Position numbers and translations under genes: made by a program
Notes under the pieces: model-generated
Databases searched by the model: none
Told to the model about the DNA's origin: nothing
What the model saw: only the letters and a program-made list of their open reading frames with translations
DNA from: Candidatus Limiplasma stercoravium
GTDB taxonomy: Bacteria > Bacillota > Clostridia > Christensenellales > Aristaeellaceae
DNA length: 46,304 nt
NCBI GenBank assembly: GCA_018715175.1
Contig: DVME01000026.1
Location: 1 to 46,304, forward strand
Reading direction: 5' to 3'
In this document: piece after piece, positions 44,011 through 46,304 of the stretch
Numbering within the stretch: the first letter of the stretch is position 1
Layout of the letters: each line of letters begins with the position of its first letter

Positions 44011-44877
44011 TTGGTTAAACGTCTGATGTCCATTGCATGCGCCGTATGCTTGTTATCCCCGGCGGCGGCAAACGCCCAGCGCAGCTCGCGGATTCTTATG
44101 ATGTGCTGCTATCAACAGGAGGGCTGGGGCGAAAGTTCGTCCGCTACCTTTTTGGACGAGGAAGGGCGTATTTGGCGGTACGAAAGCGCCGCGCCGCTGC
44201 CGGATACGGAGGAAGCGCGGCTGGACTTTCTTAGGGAAACAGACGGCGCTATACTTGTGGGGCAAATGGATTTCTGGCGCATGCTCGAACTGCGCAGCCT
44301 CATCGAGTCGGCGCAGGCTGAGCCGCTGGAGCCTGCGCCCGCGGGAGCGGCCGACTTTGGCCTCAACACCTATAGCGCCGTGCGCTACGGCGCGGACGGG
44401 AGCGCGCAGGTGATCCCGCTGGCCGTCTCGGGCGACTGGACGGCGGAAAATCAGGAGCCCAACGCTAACGCGCTGTATGTCGCGCTGTTTTATGAAATCG
44501 CGGTTCATGAAACGGCCGATTCCACCTGGCTGCAACCCATGAGCGCCCCCCGCGAACCGTTGGCGGCGTTCTGCGGCTTGGATGAACACATCTTCCAGGG
44601 CGCGACCCTCGCCGTCTCCTTTTTCGATCCCCAGGCGGGCGAGCGCGAGGTGCCGCTCGATGAGGACGAAATGCGCAAGAAGCTGGAGTGGCTTGCCGGT
44701 CTGGTTGTGACCACAAAGCAAAACGCGCTGCCCTACGCGGGGCACACCTGCGCATACACGCTGTATTCCCCGCAAGGCGAAAGGCTTGCAACCTTTGCGT
44801 TCTTTAACGAGCTGCTCGTGACCGACGTCGGCATGTACGTCGTGGAGCCGGGCGATTCCCCGGCGCAAGGAAGGTAG
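44011..44877 (+). CDS. Secreted protein of unknown function, start codon uncertain
   Basis: About 288 residues with a signal peptide (KRLMSIACAVCLLSPAAANA, cut before QRSS). The mature part has no motif I know; it is acidic and contains a repeated Glu/Ala-rich stretch. The start is a problem. A perfect AAAGGAGG (43988-43995) is followed 6 nt later by ATC (44002), in frame, where an ATG is expected. The first usual start codon, TTG 44011, is 15 nt from it, and the ATG further in (44026) would cut into the signal peptide. The three extra residues from 44002 give a normal MAGLVKR-type signal start. Either a rare ATC start is used, or ATG was mutated or misread. Confidence 0.6.
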   Translation: MVKRLMSIACAVCLLSPAAANAQRSSRILMMCCYQQEGWGESSSATFLDEEGRIWRYESAAPLPDTEEARLDFLRETDGAILVGQMDFWRMLELRSLIESAQAEPLEPAPAGAADFGLNTYSAVRYGADGSAQVIPLAVSGDWTAENQEPNANALYVALFYEIAVHETADSTWLQPMSAPREPLAAFCGLDEHIFQGATLAVSFFDPQAGEREVPLDEDEMRKKLEWLAGLVVTTKQNALPYAGHTCAYTLYSPQGERLATFAFFNELLVTDVGMYVVEPGDSPAQGR

Positions 44878-44945
44878 CTGGTATCCCGTCAAACGGCCGG
44901 CGCGCCGCCCATTTCCGATGCAACGATTCTTAAGGAGGTATTCTC

Positions 44946-45827
44946 GTGAAAAAAACCATCAGCCTTCTGCTTCTTCTCCTCCTCGCTCTGTCAGCCTGCT
45001 GCGCCAGCGCCCAGGAAGACGACGCGCGAATCGCCGAGCATTCCATCGAGGCCATCCAGCAACGGGGAACGCTGCTGGTGGCGATTCAGACGGATAACAG
45101 CAAGATGAGCTATTGGGTGCCTGAAGGAATCGAGGAATTCGCTGACCGCGCGGGAGAGCCCTCCGGCTATGTGCCCCTTCTCTGCCAACAGCTGGCCGAA
45201 GATATGGGCGTGACGTTGGAATTCGTACCCTACGACTTGACGGAGCAGCAGATTGAAGCCGCCGAAAAAGGCGAGGCGGACATTTCCGCCAACGTCTGGA
45301 GCATCACCGAGGATCGGCTTGAGCGCTATACCATGACCGAAAACATCCTCGTTACGGGCATTGAGGGGGACGAGGTTTTTCTCCGTGCCGATCCGGAACG
45401 CCCCGGCAGCCCGCTGATCGACAGCGAGGAAGCGCTCGGCCTAGCGCGCATTGGCGCGGTCAAGGCGACGGTTCAGGTGGACAATACCCGCTTGCAGTAT
45501 CCCGAAGCGGAGGTCGTTGCCTACGCCGACAATGACGCCGTGCTGGAAGCACTGCTGGAGGGCGAGGTAGACGCCGCGGTGTTTACGACGTTTGACAAAA
45601 CCTTTGCCGACATCCTCGTCCAAGCCATCGTTGACCAGCAGATCTGTCAATGCGATTACGAGATCGCCAACCCCGAAATCAAGGGAGTCGGCTTTATTCT
45701 CATGAAGGGCAACGACGAACTGTGCGACTTCATCAACGATCAGCTGACCCTCTACAGGAACAACGGCTTTCTGCAGGAGCTCAACGACCTGAGCGAAAGC
45801 GAAGCAAGGGCGATGGGCATTATCTGA
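44946..45827 (+). CDS. Substrate-binding lipoprotein, family 3 (amino-acid type), orphan
   Basis: A 293-residue protein of the periplasmic binding protein family 3 (SBP_bac_3), which captures amino acids or other small polar ligands for ABC importers or sensors. The signal peptide ends in a good lipobox, LSAC (Cys18), so it is anchored to the outer face of the membrane. The mature part has the family layout: RGTLLVAIQTDN (about 38-49), GYVPLLCQQLAEDMGV, KGEADISANVWSITEDRLERY, GEVDAAVFTTFDKTF and GVGFILMKGNDELCDFINDQL. A GTG start has AAGGAGG 7 nt upstream. No permease or ATPase gene is near, so its partner is elsewhere or it acts alone as a ligand sensor. Confidence 0.85.
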   Translation: MKKTISLLLLLLLALSACCASAQEDDARIAEHSIEAIQQRGTLLVAIQTDNSKMSYWVPEGIEEFADRAGEPSGYVPLLCQQLAEDMGVTLEFVPYDLTEQQIEAAEKGEADISANVWSITEDRLERYTMTENILVTGIEGDEVFLRADPERPGSPLIDSEEALGLARIGAVKATVQVDNTRLQYPEAEVVAYADNDAVLEALLEGEVDAAVFTTFDKTFADILVQAIVDQQICQCDYEIANPEIKGVGFILMKGNDELCDFINDQLTLYRNNGFLQELNDLSESEARAMGII

Positions 45828-45896
45828 GGCTTTAGGCGCCGCAAAGCGCTTGCTGAAAGAAGCAACGGCGAAAAGTTGAATTTAACGGAGGATTTT

Positions 45897-46304
45897 ATGA
45901 AGATAAAAGATATTGAAACTTCGAGACTTCTGTTAAGAGGATTCACGAAAGAAGATGCTTTGTGGGCATATAGCATCTGGAACAATCCAGAGATGGGACA
46001 ATATTTGCCAGATGAAGCAAAAGAAGAAATAGATGCTGAATATCTGAAAATGTTAGAAGGCTTAGGCGAAGATGAGGAATGCTGTTATTTGATTCCTGTT
46101 TTTAAGAATTCATTAGAACGGATTGGGACATGCAGTTTTATGATAAGTGATGACAAGAAAGTATACGATATTGCTTATTGCGTACATAAGAATTTTTGGG
46201 GTCAAGGCTATGCAACTGAAATCGCTCAGGGAATGATAGAGTATGCTCGCAGTCAGGGAGCTGAGAAAGTAACCATTTATGTGGGTCAGGAAAATGCCGC
46301 TTCG
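45897..46304 (+). CDS. GNAT acetyltransferase, RimJ/RimL-like, cut by the window end
   Basis: The first 136 codons of an acetyltransferase are present; the gene continues past the right edge. The protein opens with IETSRLLLRGFTKEDA, the standard start of RimJ/RimL-type GNATs. It continues through IAYCVHKNFWGQGYATEIAQ, in which GQGYAT is the acetyl-CoA loop. CGGAGG precedes the ATG. The base composition is strikingly AT-rich next to neighbours above 55-60% GC, and codons such as AGA, TTA and ATA are common here but rare elsewhere in the window. This points to recent transfer. The substrate is unknown. Confidence 0.85.
   Translation, partial: MKIKDIETSRLLLRGFTKEDALWAYSIWNNPEMGQYLPDEAKEEIDAEYLKMLEGLGEDEECCYLIPVFKNSLERIGTCSFMISDDKKVYDIAYCVHKNFWGQGYATEIAQGMIEYARSQGAEKVTIYVGQENAAS

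Noticed and set aside
45844..45851. AAGCGCTT, the core of the LacI-family operators, after the lipoprotein gene.
   Set aside because: Only the 8-bp core matches, the flanks do not, and no related promoter is near; likely chance.

Overview
The window reads as chromosomal DNA of a GC-rich Clostridia-type Firmicute, probably a gut carbohydrate degrader of the Christensenellales/Oscillospirales kind. Supporting signs are the isoleucine T-box leader ahead of ileS, consensus AGGAGG ribosome-binding sites, sigma-A promoters with 16-18 bp spacers, the tig-clpP-clpX order, KtrAB potassium uptake and an LplB/YtcP-type sugar ABC importer. The order is inferred; no marker gene fixes it. There is no sign of phage, plasmid, transposase or CRISPR.

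Layout. 1-1190: start of ileS with promoter and T-box leader (minus strand), a GNAT acetyltransferase, then a promoter, the initiator and elongator tRNA-Met genes and a terminator. 1190-1643: no intact gene, but a coding-like remnant with an internal stop. 1628-13797: an alpha-glucoside locus. A LacI-family repressor diverges from a seven-gene operon (two permeases, a binding protein, two GH31 and two GH13 enzymes). Two matching palindromic operators lie in the divergent promoter region, one right at the operon start site. 13787-17044: a GH27 alpha-galactosidase directly behind ktrB-ktrA. 17143-24680: a minus-strand run of ilvE, an unknown gene, an RluA-type pseudouridine synthase, a HAD phosphatase and a heterodimeric ABC exporter. 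24876-27212: a peptidoglycan-binding protein with a proline/threonine linker and a Wzz-like protein with a degenerate BY-kinase domain, divergent from nudC. 28231-31582: tig-clpP-clpX.

31745-39411 is a plant-rhamnoside-type locus: an AraC regulator diverges from a GPH symporter, a GH78 rhamnosidase and a GH3 beta-glucosidase. The symporter and regulator are intact but both enzymes are broken. GH78 has two in-frame stops, one exactly where tryptophan is expected. GH3 is frameshifted by an 8-bp tandem duplication, and removing one copy restores a 772-residue frame. This is the most informative anomaly in the window: either gene decay in progress, a phase-variable switch in GH3, or sequence error.

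39671-45827 is an accessory block: a 580-residue regulator with two helix-turn-helix domains and a palindrome at its promoter, followed by four exported proteins, three of unknown function and one an orphan amino-acid-type binding lipoprotein. It is the best candidate for an undescribed system, although only context supports this. The right edge (45897-46304) holds a truncated, strikingly AT-rich GNAT acetyltransferase that looks recently acquired.
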